Assembly (NCBI GenBank): GCA_903945605.1
Contig: CAJAWH010000036.1
Location: forward strand, 1-64,000
DNA length: 64,000 bases
Direction of reading: 5' to 3'
Origin: an uncultured Methylococcaceae bacterium
GTDB lineage: Bacteria; Pseudomonadota; Gammaproteobacteria; Methylococcales; Methylomonadaceae
Below are positions 45,015 to 55,361 of this stretch, piece by piece. The notes below the pieces were generated by a model. That model saw only the letters and a list, made by a program, of their open reading frames with translations. It was not told the origin of the DNA and ran no database searches. Made by a program: the position numbers and the translations under genes. The first letter of the stretch is position 1; each line of letters opens with the position of its first letter.

Positions 45015-46454
45015 TTAAACACCCGTTCCACCGACGGTTATCTGGTCAATTTTCAAGCTGGGCTGACCGACACCCACCGGCACGCTTTGCCCGTCTTTGC
45101 CGCAGGTGCCAACACCCGAATCCAATTGCAGGTCGTTGCCGACCATTGACACCTTGGTCAATACATCCGGGCCGTTGCCGATCAAGGTGGCACCCTTGAC
45201 GGGGCGGGTGATTTTTCCGTCCTCAATCAAGTAGGCTTCGTTAGCCGAAAAGACAAATTTTCCAGAAGTGATGTCCACTTGCCCACCGGCGAAATTTTTG
45301 GCGTATAAGCCATTTTTGACTGATTTTATTATTTCTTCGGGATCATGCTGGCCCGGCAGCATGTAAGTGTTGGTCATGCGCGGCATGGGTAGGCAAGCAT
45401 AAGATTCGCGCCGACCATTGCCGGTGGGCTTGACCCCCATCAAGCGGGCATTCAGTTTGTCTTGCATGTAACCTTTTAAAATGCCGTTTTCTATCAACAC
45501 GGTATTTTCAGTGGCGGTGCCTTCGTCATCAATGCTCAGCGAGCCACGGCAACCCGCCAAAGTGCCGTCGTCGACCACGGTGCATAAATTTGAGGCAACC
45601 CGTTCGCCCACCCGACCACTGAAAGCGGACGTGCCTTTGCGGTTAAAATCGCCTTCCAAACCATGCCCTATCGCTTCATGCAACAAGATACCGGGCCATC
45701 CCGGCCCCAGCACCACGGTCATGTTACCTGCCGGTGCTTCGCTGGATTCCAGATTGACCAGGGCTTGGCGCACCGCTTCTTTGGCATAGCCCAAAGCGCG
45801 GTCTTGCTCGAAAAAGTAGCTGTAATCTGTCCTGCCCCCACCCCCCATGCTGCCTTGCTCACGCCGACCTTTGTCCACCACGATAACACTGACGTTCATC
45901 CGCACCAATGGCCTAATATCAGCTGCCAACATGCCCGCGTGGTCAGCCACTAATATCTGCTCGTAAACGCCAGACAGACTGACAATCACCTCTTCGATAC
46001 GGCTATCCAATTTACGGGTTTCGGTATCGACATAATTCAGCAAATCGACTTTTTGCTGGTCAGCCAAAGATTGTAGCGGGTTAAGCGGTGCATAATAGCG
46101 TTGGTTATTGCTGTTCTGGCGCAAGTTAACGGCGGTGTTTTGCCCTTGCCGGACGATGGCCCGCACATTGTCGGCAGCAGCCAACAACACCGGCAATTCA
46201 ATACGGTCACTGTAAGCAAATCCGGTTTTGTCACCCGCCACAGCACGGACACCTACGCCTTGTTCTATGCTGTGGCTACCATCTTTAATGATGCCACCCT
46301 CCAACAGCCATGATTCAGAATGGCTGGATTGGAAATAAATGTCTGCCACATCCACCGCTGAACAAATAAGCCGGGCCATAATTTGTTCTATATGGTGATC
46401 GTGCAAGTTGGCGGGGGTTAAGATAGCTTGTTTGGCTAGTGTCAATAATTCCAT
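45015..46454 (-). CDS. tldD: TldD metalloprotease subunit
   Basis: The start is set at ATG 46454; a TTG two codons upstream is possible. The 479-residue protein contains HEAIGH, the HExxxH zinc motif of TldD, near residue 263, within [19 protein letters not shown] conserved C-terminal [18 protein letters not shown] follows. With PmbA it forms a peptidase acting on unfolded peptides and some RiPP precursors. No RiPP gene was seen nearby, so a housekeeping role is likely. Confidence 0.95.
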   Translation of the reverse strand: MELLTLAKQAILTPANLHDHHIEQIMARLICSAVDVADIYFQSSHSESWLLEGGIIKDGSHSIEQGVGVRAVAGDKTGFAYSDRIELPVLLAAADNVRAIVRQGQNTAVNLRQNSNNQRYYAPLNPLQSLADQQKVDLLNYVDTETRKLDSRIEEVIVSLSGVYEQILVADHAGMLAADIRPLVRMNVSVIVVDKGRREQGSMGGGGRTDYSYFFEQDRALGYAKEAVRQALVNLESSEAPAGNMTVVLGPGWPGILLHEAIGHGLEGDFNRKGTSAFSGRVGERVASNLCTVVDDGTLAGCRGSLSIDDEGTATENTVLIENGILKGYMQDKLNARLMGVKPTGNGRRESYACLPMPRMTNTYMLPGQHDPEEIIKSVKNGLYAKNFAGGQVDITSGKFVFSANEAYLIEDGKITRPVKGATLIGNGPDVLTKVSMVGNDLQLDSGVGTCGKDGQSVPVGVGQPSLKIDQITVGGTGV

Positions 46455-46520
46455 TGGCAATTTGGCGGTGGCGCTAAAAAAGGCAGTTCGGCTAAACGGC
46501 TAGGCTTAGCCACTGGGCGG

Positions 46521-47108
46521 TCATTCTTCTTTCAGGTGATCATGTAAGGCTTCGTACAAATCCAGCAACAAAGCATCCTGATCGCTGGTGGCATTTTTAT
46601 CATTGTCACTGTCATCACTGGGGTTAACAGAAATGGCGGTGATTTTCACCCAGTCACCATCAGGCTGCACAGCAACCATAAAATTGGCTTCATGCTGTTC
46701 ATCTTTGTTACGGCTAAACAAGCCAAAAATACTCTTGGCGGTATAGTACACATAATACAAGCCACGTTTCTGGTTATGGTCGGTGATTTTTATTTCGCTT
46801 TGTTCCAACCCCAAACCTACATCACGCCAAGCCTTGTCTATGGGCAGGTCAAGCTTGATGTGCATGGGCTTGGCTTCCACCAAAACCACGGCATCACCTA
46901 AGCCAGTTTTGCCCCTGCCTTTCTTTTTATGCGACTTTTTGTGCTCTTGGCTAACTTCCGGTTCAACTACTGTTTCATCCACGACACTTTTCTCAACCGC
47001 CAGAATGGGCGGGCGTTCCAATAATTCGGTGTCACGGTAGCGGGTATCCTTGCCGCCACAGGCCACTAACAGCCCCCCTATCAACAGCGCTTTTACTATC
47101 ACATGCAT
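46521..47108 (-). CDS. BamC/NlpB-like outer-membrane lipoprotein
   Basis: The 195-residue protein begins with a lipoprotein signal peptide ending LLVAC, followed by KDTRYRDTELLERPP, as in BamC-family N-termini. A lysine-rich linker leads to one helix-grip-like domain (IKLDLPIDKAWRDVGLGLEQ, then RGLYYVYYT). E. coli BamC has two such domains, so this is a short form. BamC is an accessory of the BAM complex. It sits between nit and tldD, 3 bp from nit, not beside dapA as is common elsewhere. Confidence 0.65.
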   Translation of the reverse strand: MHVIVKALLIGGLLVACGGKDTRYRDTELLERPPILAVEKSVVDETVVEPEVSQEHKKSHKKKGRGKTGLGDAVVLVEAKPMHIKLDLPIDKAWRDVGLGLEQSEIKITDHNQKRGLYYVYYTAKSIFGLFSRNKDEQHEANFMVAVQPDGDWVKITAISVNPSDDSDNDKNATSDQDALLLDLYEALHDHLKEE

Positions 47109-47110
47109 AA

Positions 47111-47929
47111 TTATTCACAAAATAGTCGGCGATGATCCAATACCGGAAAATGCGCCCTCACTTTCGCCACGCGCTCCCTGTCCAAGTCCGCGCACACAAA
47201 TCCGCTGCCTGTCTTGTAACAGTCCAGCACGCTGCCCCAAGGATCAACTATCATGCTGTGACCAAAGGTTTTACGGCCATTTTTGTGGAATCCCCCCTGA
47301 TTGGGGGCCACCACATAACATAAATTTTCCACTGCCCGCGCACGCAACAGCAATTCCCAATGGGCAGCACCTGTTTCGGCAGTGAAAGCAGAAGGCACCA
47401 CCAATATCTCCACCCCTTGTTTGACCATGGTGCGAAAAAACTCCGGGAAACGCAGATCGTAACAAACGGCAATACCCATTTTGCCAAATGGGGTGTCCAG
47501 CACCAACGGTTGCTCCCCAGCGGCAATGGAATCGGATTCACGGTAAACTTCTTGCGTACCGGGCACACTGACATCAAACAAGTGCATCTTGTCGTAACGG
47601 GCAACCCGTTCACCTTGGTCATTATAAATCAGGCAAGCGGCCCGGACTTTGTTGGGCTGGTCACAGGCCATTGGCATAGTGCCGCCAATTACCCAAACAT
47701 GGTATTTTTTGGCGGTTATGGCCAAAAAATGCTGGATAGGGCCAGAACCGTCGGTTTCTTTGGCTTTAATTTTGTCTTGTTCGTGATCGCCCATCAAGGC
47801 AAAATTTTCCGGTAACGCCACCCATTGCGCCCCCGCTTTTGCCGCTTCGGCAATCAGCCGGTCGGCCAGCAACAAGTTTGAGCTGATATTGGGGCTGGAT
47901 GCCATTTGTATCGCTGCACATTTACTCAT
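47111..47929 (-). CDS. Nitrilase-family amidohydrolase (Nit1/omega-amidase-like)
   Basis: This 272-residue enzyme has the Glu-Lys-Cys triad: LPENFALMG (Glu near 41), RYDKMHLFDV (Lys) and AVCYDLRFPEFFR (Cys). Members of this branch hydrolyse deaminated glutathione or omega-amides as metabolite repair. The gene lies 9 bp after yhdP and before tldD, the usual gammaproteobacterial order. The precise substrate is inferred from family. Confidence 0.92.
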   Translation of the reverse strand: MSKCAAIQMASSPNISSNLLLADRLIAEAAKAGAQWVALPENFALMGDHEQDKIKAKETDGSGPIQHFLAITAKKYHVWVIGGTMPMACDQPNKVRAACLIYNDQGERVARYDKMHLFDVSVPGTQEVYRESDSIAAGEQPLVLDTPFGKMGIAVCYDLRFPEFFRTMVKQGVEILVVPSAFTAETGAAHWELLLRARAVENLCYVVAPNQGGFHKNGRKTFGHSMIVDPWGSVLDCYKTGSGFVCADLDRERVAKVRAHFPVLDHRRLFCE

Positions 47930-47938
47930 CGTACCTAC

Positions 47939-50900
47939 CTATTTTTGTATATTGTTATTTTTATAGGAATTACCTAACCAAGGAAAGGTGGTGATACCCG
48001 ACCAAGTTTTTTGGAACAAACCATCGTTTTCATGATGGGGCACGATGACCAGATTGCTCCATTTGCCTTTGACTTGATAGTGCGACCCAAAAAACAAACC
48101 ATCCTGCTGTCTGCCACTGAGTCCTTGGGCGACCAACGAGCTGACATTGCCGACGATTGTACCAGCTATGGGTACAGCATCGGCACTTTTTGGCACAACC
48201 GAAACATCGTAATCCATAACCCGATTGACAAAATCCAAGTCGCCGTTCAGCTTGATGATTGCCGGCACGGCATCCACTTGCAAATTTTGGGTATGTGCCT
48301 TACCTTTATTGACGGTAAAATGTCCATCGATCCTATCAAAAGTCAAGCCTTGCTTATAAACATCGCTAAAATCAAGCTGCAACCGCTTGACCCACTGTTC
48401 TAAAGCCAATATGCCAAGAATGCGGCCAAAGCCAGGCTCGACGCTCAAAATACGCCCGTTTTGGCAATGCATATCCAATGTGCCGCGTAGATCCTTGTAG
48501 GAAAAATCGTAAAGGGGGGCGGGCCATTGTAAGGAAAAATCAACATTGCCCACTGTTTCCGCCAAATCTTTGCTGATATTGAGATCGGACAACAACTGAC
48601 CGGTATTTGGGGTACGCAAATGGCCTTGCAATTGGGTGTGTGACTGCCCTTTGCTGGTTGTCCATGCGCCAGTAAGGGACAATTGCAGCTTAATGCCCAT
48701 CAAGTCGATTTTTTTGAACGCCAAGCCATTGTCCAAATGCTCTGTTTCAACGGATAAACTTCCTATATCAATGCCTTGCCAAAGCGTTTTGGCACTACGC
48801 ACGCTGATCAATGGCAAATGATCTGGCTGCTTGACAGAGCTTGCCGCATCAGCCAATCCCGTCGGGCCAGTGTCTGCCTCTAACATTTTTAGTTTGGACA
48901 AATCCAGTTCCGCCAAATCCAAACTGATTTTTTCAGTGCCAGCAAGGTCATTAGGCACAATGGCTATACCCGCCGCCAGTTCACTATCGAAACTGGCCGA
49001 CCAATGCCGTTGATGCGGTTGCAATGCCATATCGAATGCCCCTAATGAGCTGCCATGCCATTGCAAGTCTTGGGTATGGACACTAACATGACGCAATAGC
49101 CCGCTAAGGTCATAACCCTTAGCGGGCGTTCCGCCCAATGCGTCGGGTTGGCTGCCGTTGCCGATAACAGCCAGCCAGTGATCCAACGGCAGCAAAGCAT
49201 TGTTAATGTCAAGCCATAACCCGGGTGTTTTGCGTTGCACAGCATCACCTTGACCCAAGACAATATGCCCCGACTGCAATACGCGCTGCGGCATGGCAAA
49301 TTTAACGGCGGCTTTAAGCTGCTGGTCATAATTGAGCATAACCGGCAGTTCGGCAGCATCATTCAGCAAAAATTGCAGGGACAAAGGCCTTTTTTGCTGC
49401 CTCGTTTTTGCCAAACCACCGGGCAAATTGAGCGCCACGCCTTGCAAATCTGAATGGACGGTGATTTTTGCCGGATTATCGGCGATTTTAGCTGATATCT
49501 CATCGGGCAACAGCAACTGCAATTGGTAGGACAGCTCACCTTGCGCCCAACGCCAATCAGGCAGCGCGAATTGTTGCTGTAGCCGGTCGATGGCCACCGA
49601 CCCGTCAGCGGTGATCAAAACGGCTGCTGGCAAGGGATTGCTGAATGTTAGTGTGGCTGGCTGGCCCAATACTTGGGCATGTATGGCATCACTGGTCATC
49701 CCCGTTTCGGTGAATTTTAAATGACCCACCAGCCGCTCCAGCCATAAATCCAACGGCAATACATTAACCGCCGCCCCGTCAAGCGTGGCATTCAAGCTTA
49801 CTTTGGGCGTGCCCACACCACCCAATGGGATGACAAAATCGGCATCTATATGAGTGTTCCCTTTGGGGGACAAAACCGTTATAAACTTATCGGTGCTGGC
49901 TTTCAGTTCCGACGCTTGCAAGAAACTGAACACATCACTAATTGCACCCTCCAACTCCCCCTTAACCGTTAATGCCTTACTGGCCAATATATTGGGATTG
50001 ACCACCACGGCCTTGACCAATTGCAGATGGTGGCTGGTTGCGGTGGTCACATCGCAGGTCAACACTTTGTTGTCGATACGGACGTTCCCGCCAATGCCAG
50101 TGAGTAGAGGCCATCGCGGGGCATAATTAAGCTGCAATTGTTCAACATCGACACTAAGCCTAAACACACCGTCCGCAGACGTTTCAGGAAATTTATTGAG
50201 ACGGCCGGAAAAAACCAATTGGCCATTATTACCCTTGCCTGCCGGAAAAGCATTATAAAACCATTCATAATCCAATGGTTTCATTGCTTTTTTGGGAAGA
50301 TAGCCGGCCAATTTACCGACATCGTCGCTAGCGAATGTCATGGCCAAATCCATAAACGGCGTACCGCCATTATCAGGCACGCTCAGACTGAATTGGCTTT
50401 GGCTGCTGAACCCTGGCAGAACCAAATCAAACTGGTCACTGGCAAAACGCCATTGCCGGTCTTGTTGTTGCCAACGGACACGGCTGTGGAAACGGTCAAC
50501 CGGCAACGCTTGGGGAAACCAGTTGGGTATCGTTATGCTGTTGTTGGTCAAGTCCAAATCAATGATGCCCTGTTGCTCGGTACCAATCACCTGTCCGCTC
50601 AGTCCGGCAAAACCCGGCGTGCCCGGCATTGCCGCCATCGCCAATCCACTTACTGCTGCATCAATCGCGAAATGTTGCGTGGTAAGGTCAGCAAAAACAC
50701 GCAGCTTTTGCAAAATACCCGACATTTGCGCCTGTTCCAGCCCGCCCAGATAAGCTATCGGCACATCGGGGAAAAATGCCGCCAAGCCGGAGGCCACTTG
50801 CAAATCCAGCTGCTTGACCGATACCGCCAATTTTTGCCAGCGTCCTTGCTGGCTTTGTTCCACACCTATGCTCAGTTGCGCTTGATGCAGTTTGTCGCTA

Positions 50901-51844
50901 AGGTCTGTCCACTGCAAGCCCGCCAAACTAAAACGTTGCCATTGCGCTTGCCGCGCCCATTGCAAACGTGTGGTCAGGCTTGTGACCGGCACAATACCGA
51001 CGCCTTGCCTGACTGCATGGAACTTTTGCAAAGCCAGTTCGCCCTGCACGGCTACCACTTGTGAATGTTGCAGCTTAAGCCAAGCTTGCCAAGAAGCCAG
51101 CCCTGACTGCAAAGTGACCTCACCCGGCAAGTAGCCCGCCAACCAGTGCGGCAAATCAACGTCTTTGCCTTCAACAAAAACATCCCCATCCACTACCCCG
51201 GGCTGGAAAAAATTGCCATTAATGGCCATACTGATGCGCAGGGATTGCGCCTGTGGCGCATCGTCCAAAGGCATCAACGCATTAATGCGGTGCCGCTCGC
51301 CTTCGTTAAAGATCACCATATCGACGTTTTTTAATGTCACCGGATGGGCAGCCGGATGCCTGGCATCTTGCCAAGTGATTTCGCTGTGCAGCAGTTCATA
51401 TTTGCTGCCTTGCAACAACCACAACGGGGCATTTCCGGTCGCTTTTAAACCGGCAATAGCAACACTGCCATCGCTATTGCGGATCACCGACAACTTGCAA
51501 CCCACCAGCGACACCCAAGTGGCTGACAACCAATCACGCTTAGCCAGCAGACCAAACAGATGGACACCTAAACGGATTTCGGCAAGCTCAATAACCGGCT
51601 GGCCCGGGCTATTGCCAAAAGTGATCTGTTCGATTATCAGTTCCGGATCAATACCGCGCATTTTTGCCTGTAAGTGGCCTATTTTTACCGGCAAGCCCAC
51701 TTTATTTGAAATTTGCGTTGCTAGCTCTTGCTGATAGCTGGTAACACCGGACAATGCCAGCCGCAAGGCGGTCAGGCCAATTGCTGTAGCCAGCAATGTC
51801 CAGAACAAAAGATGCCGTGTGGCACGCGTCAGATGATGTATCAC
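47939..51844 (-). CDS. yhdP: YhdP-family (AsmA-like) envelope lipid-transport protein
   Basis: The 1301-residue protein has an N-terminal membrane anchor (LLFWTLLATAIGLTALRLAL) and a very long repeat-beta body, ending in an AsmA2-type domain (FGRILGILALEQWVKRLQLDF, then RIDGHFTVNKGKAHTQ). YhdP forms a hydrophobic groove that carries phospholipids between the membranes. It lies 58 bp after rng in the classic rng-yhdP-nit-tldD order. A 308-codon antisense ORF within it is a shadow. Confidence 0.93.
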   Translation of the reverse strand: MIHHLTRATRHLLFWTLLATAIGLTALRLALSGVTSYQQELATQISNKVGLPVKIGHLQAKMRGIDPELIIEQITFGNSPGQPVIELAEIRLGVHLFGLLAKRDWLSATWVSLVGCKLSVIRNSDGSVAIAGLKATGNAPLWLLQGSKYELLHSEITWQDARHPAAHPVTLKNVDMVIFNEGERHRINALMPLDDAPQAQSLRISMAINGNFFQPGVVDGDVFVEGKDVDLPHWLAGYLPGEVTLQSGLASWQAWLKLQHSQVVAVQGELALQKFHAVRQGVGIVPVTSLTTRLQWARQAQWQRFSLAGLQWTDLSDKLHQAQLSIGVEQSQQGRWQKLAVSVKQLDLQVASGLAAFFPDVPIAYLGGLEQAQMSGILQKLRVFADLTTQHFAIDAAVSGLAMAAMPGTPGFAGLSGQVIGTEQQGIIDLDLTNNSITIPNWFPQALPVDRFHSRVRWQQQDRQWRFASDQFDLVLPGFSSQSQFSLSVPDNGGTPFMDLAMTFASDDVGKLAGYLPKKAMKPLDYEWFYNAFPAGKGNNGQLVFSGRLNKFPETSADGVFRLSVDVEQLQLNYAPRWPLLTGIGGNVRIDNKVLTCDVTTATSHHLQLVKAVVVNPNILASKALTVKGELEGAISDVFSFLQASELKASTDKFITVLSPKGNTHIDADFVIPLGGVGTPKVSLNATLDGAAVNVLPLDLWLERLVGHLKFTETGMTSDAIHAQVLGQPATLTFSNPLPAAVLITADGSVAIDRLQQQFALPDWRWAQGELSYQLQLLLPDEISAKIADNPAKITVHSDLQGVALNLPGGLAKTRQQKRPLSLQFLLNDAAELPVMLNYDQQLKAAVKFAMPQRVLQSGHIVLGQGDAVQRKTPGLWLDINNALLPLDHWLAVIGNGSQPDALGGTPAKGYDLSGLLRHVSVHTQDLQWHGSSLGAFDMALQPHQRHWSASFDSELAAGIAIVPNDLAGTEKISLDLAELDLSKLKMLEADTGPTGLADAASSVKQPDHLPLISVRSAKTLWQGIDIGSLSVETEHLDNGLAFKKIDLMGIKLQLSLTGAWTTSKGQSHTQLQGHLRTPNTGQLLSDLNISKDLAETVGNVDFSLQWPAPLYDFSYKDLRGTLDMHCQNGRILSVEPGFGRILGILALEQWVKRLQLDFSDVYKQGLTFDRIDGHFTVNKGKAHTQNLQVDAVPAIIKLNGDLDFVNRVMDYDVSVVPKSADAVPIAGTIVGNVSSLVAQGLSGRQQDGLFFGSHYQVKGKWSNLVIVPHHENDGLFQKTWSGITTFPWLGNSYKNNNIQK

Positions 51845-51902
51845 GGCAAAGGACAGAGGGCGGGTAAGGTGGGCGGGAAGTGCGGTTTAGGGCAGCGCAG
51901 CT

Positions 51903-53357
51903 TTATAACAGGACAACATCATATTGTTCCTGATTGTATTCGGCTTCCGCGCGGAATTTAATCTGCACACCCAAAAAAGTCTCCAATTCGGCGAGCATGT
52001 CGGCTTCTTCATCGAGCAGCATTTCCACCACGCCGTTAGAGGCCAGCACCAACAGGTTTTTGACTTTGTACAACCTGACTTCGCGGATAATTTCGCGGAA
52101 AATTTCCAAGCACATTGATTCCGCCGTCTTTAAAACACCCCGCCCGCCACAAGCGCTACAAGGTTCACAAAGGATGTGCTCCAAGCTTTCGCGGGTGCGT
52201 TTGCGGGTCATTTCCACCAACCCCAACACCGACACTTCAGTGATTTTAGTTTTGGCGCGGTCCTTTTCCAAGTTGCGTTCCAAAGCCAGCAACACTTGAC
52301 GCTTGTGTTCCTCGCTTTTCATATCAATGAAATCGATAATGATGATGCCGCCCAAATTACGCAAGCGCAACTGGCGGGCGATGGTTTGGGCTGCTTCCAA
52401 GTTGGTTTTGAAGATGGTCTCTTCCAAATTGCGCCCGCCCACATAACCGCCGGTGTTGACATCCACGGTGGTCATCGCTTCGGTTTGGTCAAACACCAAA
52501 TGCCCGCCGGATTTGAGCTTGACCTTGCGCTCCAAAGCCTTCTTGATTTCATCCTCAACACTGTAAATGTCAAATACCGGACACTCACCGGCATAATGCT
52601 CAACCACAGGGACAATTTCCGGCACGAACACTTCGGCAAATTCCAACAAGCGATGGTAGGTTTCGCGTGAGTCCACCCGAACCCGCTCAATACCCTCCTT
52701 ATATAAATCCCTTAACGTCCTTATGCTAAGTGGCAAATCTTTGTGTATCAGTTGCTTGGGCTTAGATTCCGAGACTTTTGCGACTATCGACTCCCACAAC
52801 TTGACCAAAAAAGTCATATCCGCCACCAGCACCGACTCTTCCACACATTCGGCAGCAGTGCGGGCAATAAACCCGCCGCATTGATGAGTGGTGCGGAAAT
52901 TGTCCAGACAAGCTTTTAAGCGCGCCCGTTCAGTATCCTGTTCGATACGTTGCGACACGCCGGAAGCATTGGCATAAGGCATGTAAACTTGGAAGCGTGA
53001 CGGTATGGAGATTTCCGTGGTCAGCCTGGCCCCTTTGCTGCCCAAAGGGTCTTTCACCACTTGCACAACCAAGGTTTGGCTTTCGTGCAAATAATGCTCG
53101 ATATTTTCTGACCCTTTCTTTTCCAAATCTTTGGCGCACAAATCTGACAAGTGCAAAAAAGCTGCCCTAGGCAAGCCAATATCGACAAAAGCCGCTTGCA
53201 TCCCCGGCAAGACACGGCACACTTCGCCTTTGTAGATATTGCCGACCAAACCCCGCTCGCGGGTGCGTTCAATAATCAACTCTTGCAACACACCATTTTC
53301 AATCACCGCAACACGGGTTTCCGGCGGCGTGACATTAATCAGGATTTCTTCACTCAT
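51903..53357 (-). CDS. rng: Ribonuclease G
   Basis: The 484-residue enzyme has the start ILINVTPPETRVAVIENGVL, an S1 domain (GNIYKGEVCRVLPGMQAAFV), and the RNase E/G catalytic core with acidic residues in TTVDVNTGGYVG and IIIDFIDM. The zinc link is CEPCSACGGRG. RNase G trims 16S rRNA 5' ends and degrades some mRNAs. It lacks the long C-terminal scaffold of RNase E. It overlaps maf by 8 bp. Confidence 0.96.
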   Translation of the reverse strand: MSEEILINVTPPETRVAVIENGVLQELIIERTRERGLVGNIYKGEVCRVLPGMQAAFVDIGLPRAAFLHLSDLCAKDLEKKGSENIEHYLHESQTLVVQVVKDPLGSKGARLTTEISIPSRFQVYMPYANASGVSQRIEQDTERARLKACLDNFRTTHQCGGFIARTAAECVEESVLVADMTFLVKLWESIVAKVSESKPKQLIHKDLPLSIRTLRDLYKEGIERVRVDSRETYHRLLEFAEVFVPEIVPVVEHYAGECPVFDIYSVEDEIKKALERKVKLKSGGHLVFDQTEAMTTVDVNTGGYVGGRNLEETIFKTNLEAAQTIARQLRLRNLGGIIIIDFIDMKSEEHKRQVLLALERNLEKDRAKTKITEVSVLGLVEMTRKRTRESLEHILCEPCSACGGRGVLKTAESMCLEIFREIIREVRLYKVKNLLVLASNGVVEMLLDEEADMLAELETFLGVQIKFRAEAEYNQEQYDVVLL

Positions 53358-53928
53358 GCAATGGAGATATGCCTTGTTGGGTTAATAATGCGGCCGTCTC
53401 AAACAAAGGCAGGCCGACCACGCCCGAATAACTGCCGTTAATTGACACCACAAATTGCGCCGCCCTGCCCTGAATGGCATAAGCGCCCGCTTTATCGGCC
53501 GGTTCGCCGGTTCGCCAATAGGCCAGCATATCCGCTTCGCTTAAGGTTTTAAAAATCACCTCGGTGAAGCTGATTGCCTGGCCATGTTCACGCCCACGCA
53601 ACGAAACAGCGGTATAAACGTGATGGCTGGTGCCGGACAGCCGCGCCAACATAGCCAAAGCCTCGGCTTGGTTAGCCGGTTTGCCCATAATTAGCCCGCC
53701 TTGCACCACCGTGGTGTCAGCAGCCAAGATCGGCAATTCAGCCTGTATAGCTTGCTGGCAAGCCAATGATTTTTCTGCTGCCATACGCTGCACATAAGCC
53801 AAAGGGGCTTCGTTAGGATGAGGCGTTTCGTCAATCGCAACGGCATGGACGCGGTGGCGTATGTTCAGCTGGTCAAGCAATTCGCGGCGGCGGGGTGATG
53901 AGGAGGCAAGGATAATTTGTGCAGGCAT
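53350..53928 (-). CDS. maf: Maf-family nucleoside triphosphate pyrophosphatase
   Basis: The 192-residue protein has SSPRRRELLDQL at the start, the conserved LAADTTVV motif with the catalytic aspartate, and GLPLFET near the end. It belongs to the dTTP/UTP pyrophosphatase group by these motifs and removes non-canonical nucleotides. The ATG overlaps the rlmH stop codon by one base (TAATG), and its end overlaps rng. Confidence 0.93.
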   Translation of the reverse strand: MPAQIILASSSPRRRELLDQLNIRHRVHAVAIDETPHPNEAPLAYVQRMAAEKSLACQQAIQAELPILAADTTVVQGGLIMGKPANQAEALAMLARLSGTSHHVYTAVSLRGREHGQAISFTEVIFKTLSEADMLAYWRTGEPADKAGAYAIQGRAAQFVVSINGSYSGVVGLPLFETAALLTQQGISPLHE

Positions 53929-54395
53929 TAACGGTGATAAGGATGGTTATTAAGGATGCTCCAGGCACGGTATAGCTGCTCGGCAACCACCACCCGCACC
54001 AGCGGATGGGGAAAAGTCAGCGGCGATAAACTCCACGATTGTTGCGCCAATTGCCGGGCGGCATCGGACAGGCCTTCCGGCCCGCCCACCAACAAAGCAA
54101 CCGGCTGCCCTTGGCTTTGCCAAACTTGCATGGCATGAGCCAGTGCTGGCGTTGTCCAGCACTGGCCCGGGATATCCAAAGTAACCACATGGGCGCCGGC
54201 CGGGATGGCGGCTATCATACGCTCCCCTTCCTCTTTGACAATACGGGCAACATCGCTGTTTTTGCACCGCTTGCCCGGGGCAATTTCTTTAAGCACCAAA
54301 GCACATTCGCGCGGCATCCGCTTGGCATATTCGTCATAGCCTTGCTGCACCCAACCGGGCATACGGTTGCCCACTGAAATAAGATGAATTTGCAT
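53928..54395 (-). CDS. rlmH: 23S rRNA (pseudouridine-1915-N3) methyltransferase RlmH
   Basis: I start at ATG 54395 ([16 protein letters not shown]), which gives the canonical 155 residues. The SPOUT knot is seen as [17 protein letters not shown], and the end is [22 protein letters not shown] in part, with the final YHR that contacts S-adenosylmethionine. RlmH methylates Psi1915 in assembled ribosomes. Usually rsfS precedes it; here panD lies upstream instead. Confidence 0.96.
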   Translation of the reverse strand: MQIHLISVGNRMPGWVQQGYDEYAKRMPRECALVLKEIAPGKRCKNSDVARIVKEEGERMIAAIPAGAHVVTLDIPGQCWTTPALAHAMQVWQSQGQPVALLVGGPEGLSDAARQLAQQSWSLSPLTFPHPLVRVVVAEQLYRAWSILNNHPYHR

Positions 54396-54555
54396 AAGCC
54401 AGCAGGATACCGTTAAGTGCGGCCAGTTACAACCCGATACCCTGTGTGCTAGCAAGCCCTGCCACTACTAGCCGCCCCTAAACAGTTATCCATTAAGCTC
54501 ATGATGATAGAAGCTAACGCTCCCATAAGGGACTATTGGATTGCCCAACAACCCA

Positions 54556-54936
54556 CTAGGCCAGCTGGACAGGAATGGCTGTGGCTGAACGCACCACTTC
54601 ATTCTTCTCGTTAAAGTAAATAAGGGCAGGCTTATGATGCTCCGCTTCTTGTGCGGTCAGCAGGGCATACGCACAAACAATAATCAGGTCACCCGGACAA
54701 GCCAACCGCGCAGCCGCACCATTGACTGAAAAAACACCACTGCCGGCTTCAGCACGGATGGCATACGTGCTGAAACGCGCCCCGTTATTGATGTTATAAA
54801 TCTGTATTTGCTCGTATTCCAAGATGCCTGACAAATCAAGAATGGCGCTGTCAATCGCGCATGAGCCTTCATAACCCAATTCTGAACGGGTCACCGTGGG
54901 CCGGTGTAACTTCGCTTTAAGCATCGTAATCTGCAT
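54556..54936 (-). CDS. panD: Aspartate 1-decarboxylase proenzyme
   Basis: The 126-residue proenzyme has MLKAKLHRPTVT with Lys9, YEGSCAID with the Gly24-Ser25 self-cleavage site that makes the pyruvoyl group, and FSTYAI and SVNGAAA. It makes beta-alanine for pantothenate and CoA. A 160-bp gap separates it from rlmH, so it may be a separate transcript. The end, AIPVQLA, is typical. Confidence 0.97.
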   Translation of the reverse strand: MQITMLKAKLHRPTVTRSELGYEGSCAIDSAILDLSGILEYEQIQIYNINNGARFSTYAIRAEAGSGVFSVNGAAARLACPGDLIIVCAYALLTAQEAEHHKPALIYFNEKNEVVRSATAIPVQLA

Positions 54937-55140
54937 AATAAAACACTATAACTATGTTAAAAAAACGCTTAATTATCTATTAAGTTAAACCTTACAGCAA
55001 CTTTTAACCGTAACCGAGGCATTTGGCAACGGGTGCAGCCTGCTTGTACAGCAAAAACACCCTGCAAAGCCCGCCCCACAAGCAACACCAGCAAACTCTT
55101 TTGAAATGATAAGATTTATGTGACAAAAGTATGAATTTTT

Positions 55141-55168
55141 TTGACAAAACCCAGTAGAAATGTACAAT
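55141..55168 (+). promoter_or_regulatory. Sigma-70 promoter with long leader for the APEID-CTERM gene
   Basis: TTGACA (55141-55146) and TACAAT (55163-55168) are 16 bp apart, close to consensus on both boxes. The expected start near 55175 leaves a leader of about 185 nt before the GTG at 55362. No gene lies between. The rest of this 425-bp gap holds nothing else I can support. Confidence 0.6.
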
Positions 55169-55361
55169 AATCTTATACCGCTTGTCCGATATGCAGCCAT
55201 TTAAAACTGCCTGATCAAGCCGTTTGTACGCCTGTCGCTTGGCGGCGAAGGTAACACAGCACGGAAGAACGGCATGGAAGTTCACCATTATGTCAAAAAG
55301 GAAGACATGAATTGCCAAATCCATTTGTTAATTTTTATGCTTATTTTTAGGGTAGGCACTA

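Noticed and set aside
43646-46454. tldD/pmbA as part of a RiPP (microcin-like) cluster
   Set aside because: No precursor peptide, cyclodehydratase or exporter gene is near; the genes sit in the standard housekeeping order with yhdP and nit.
50138-51064. 308-codon ORF on the plus strand across yhdP, and similar long ORFs opposite tpsA
   Set aside because: They lie antisense to intact genes with clear families, have unnatural composition and no ribosome sites.
55004-55324. 106-codon minus-strand ORF in the gap upstream of the first APEID gene
   Set aside because: It has a Cys-rich, non-protein-like composition and overlaps a strong plus-strand promoter.
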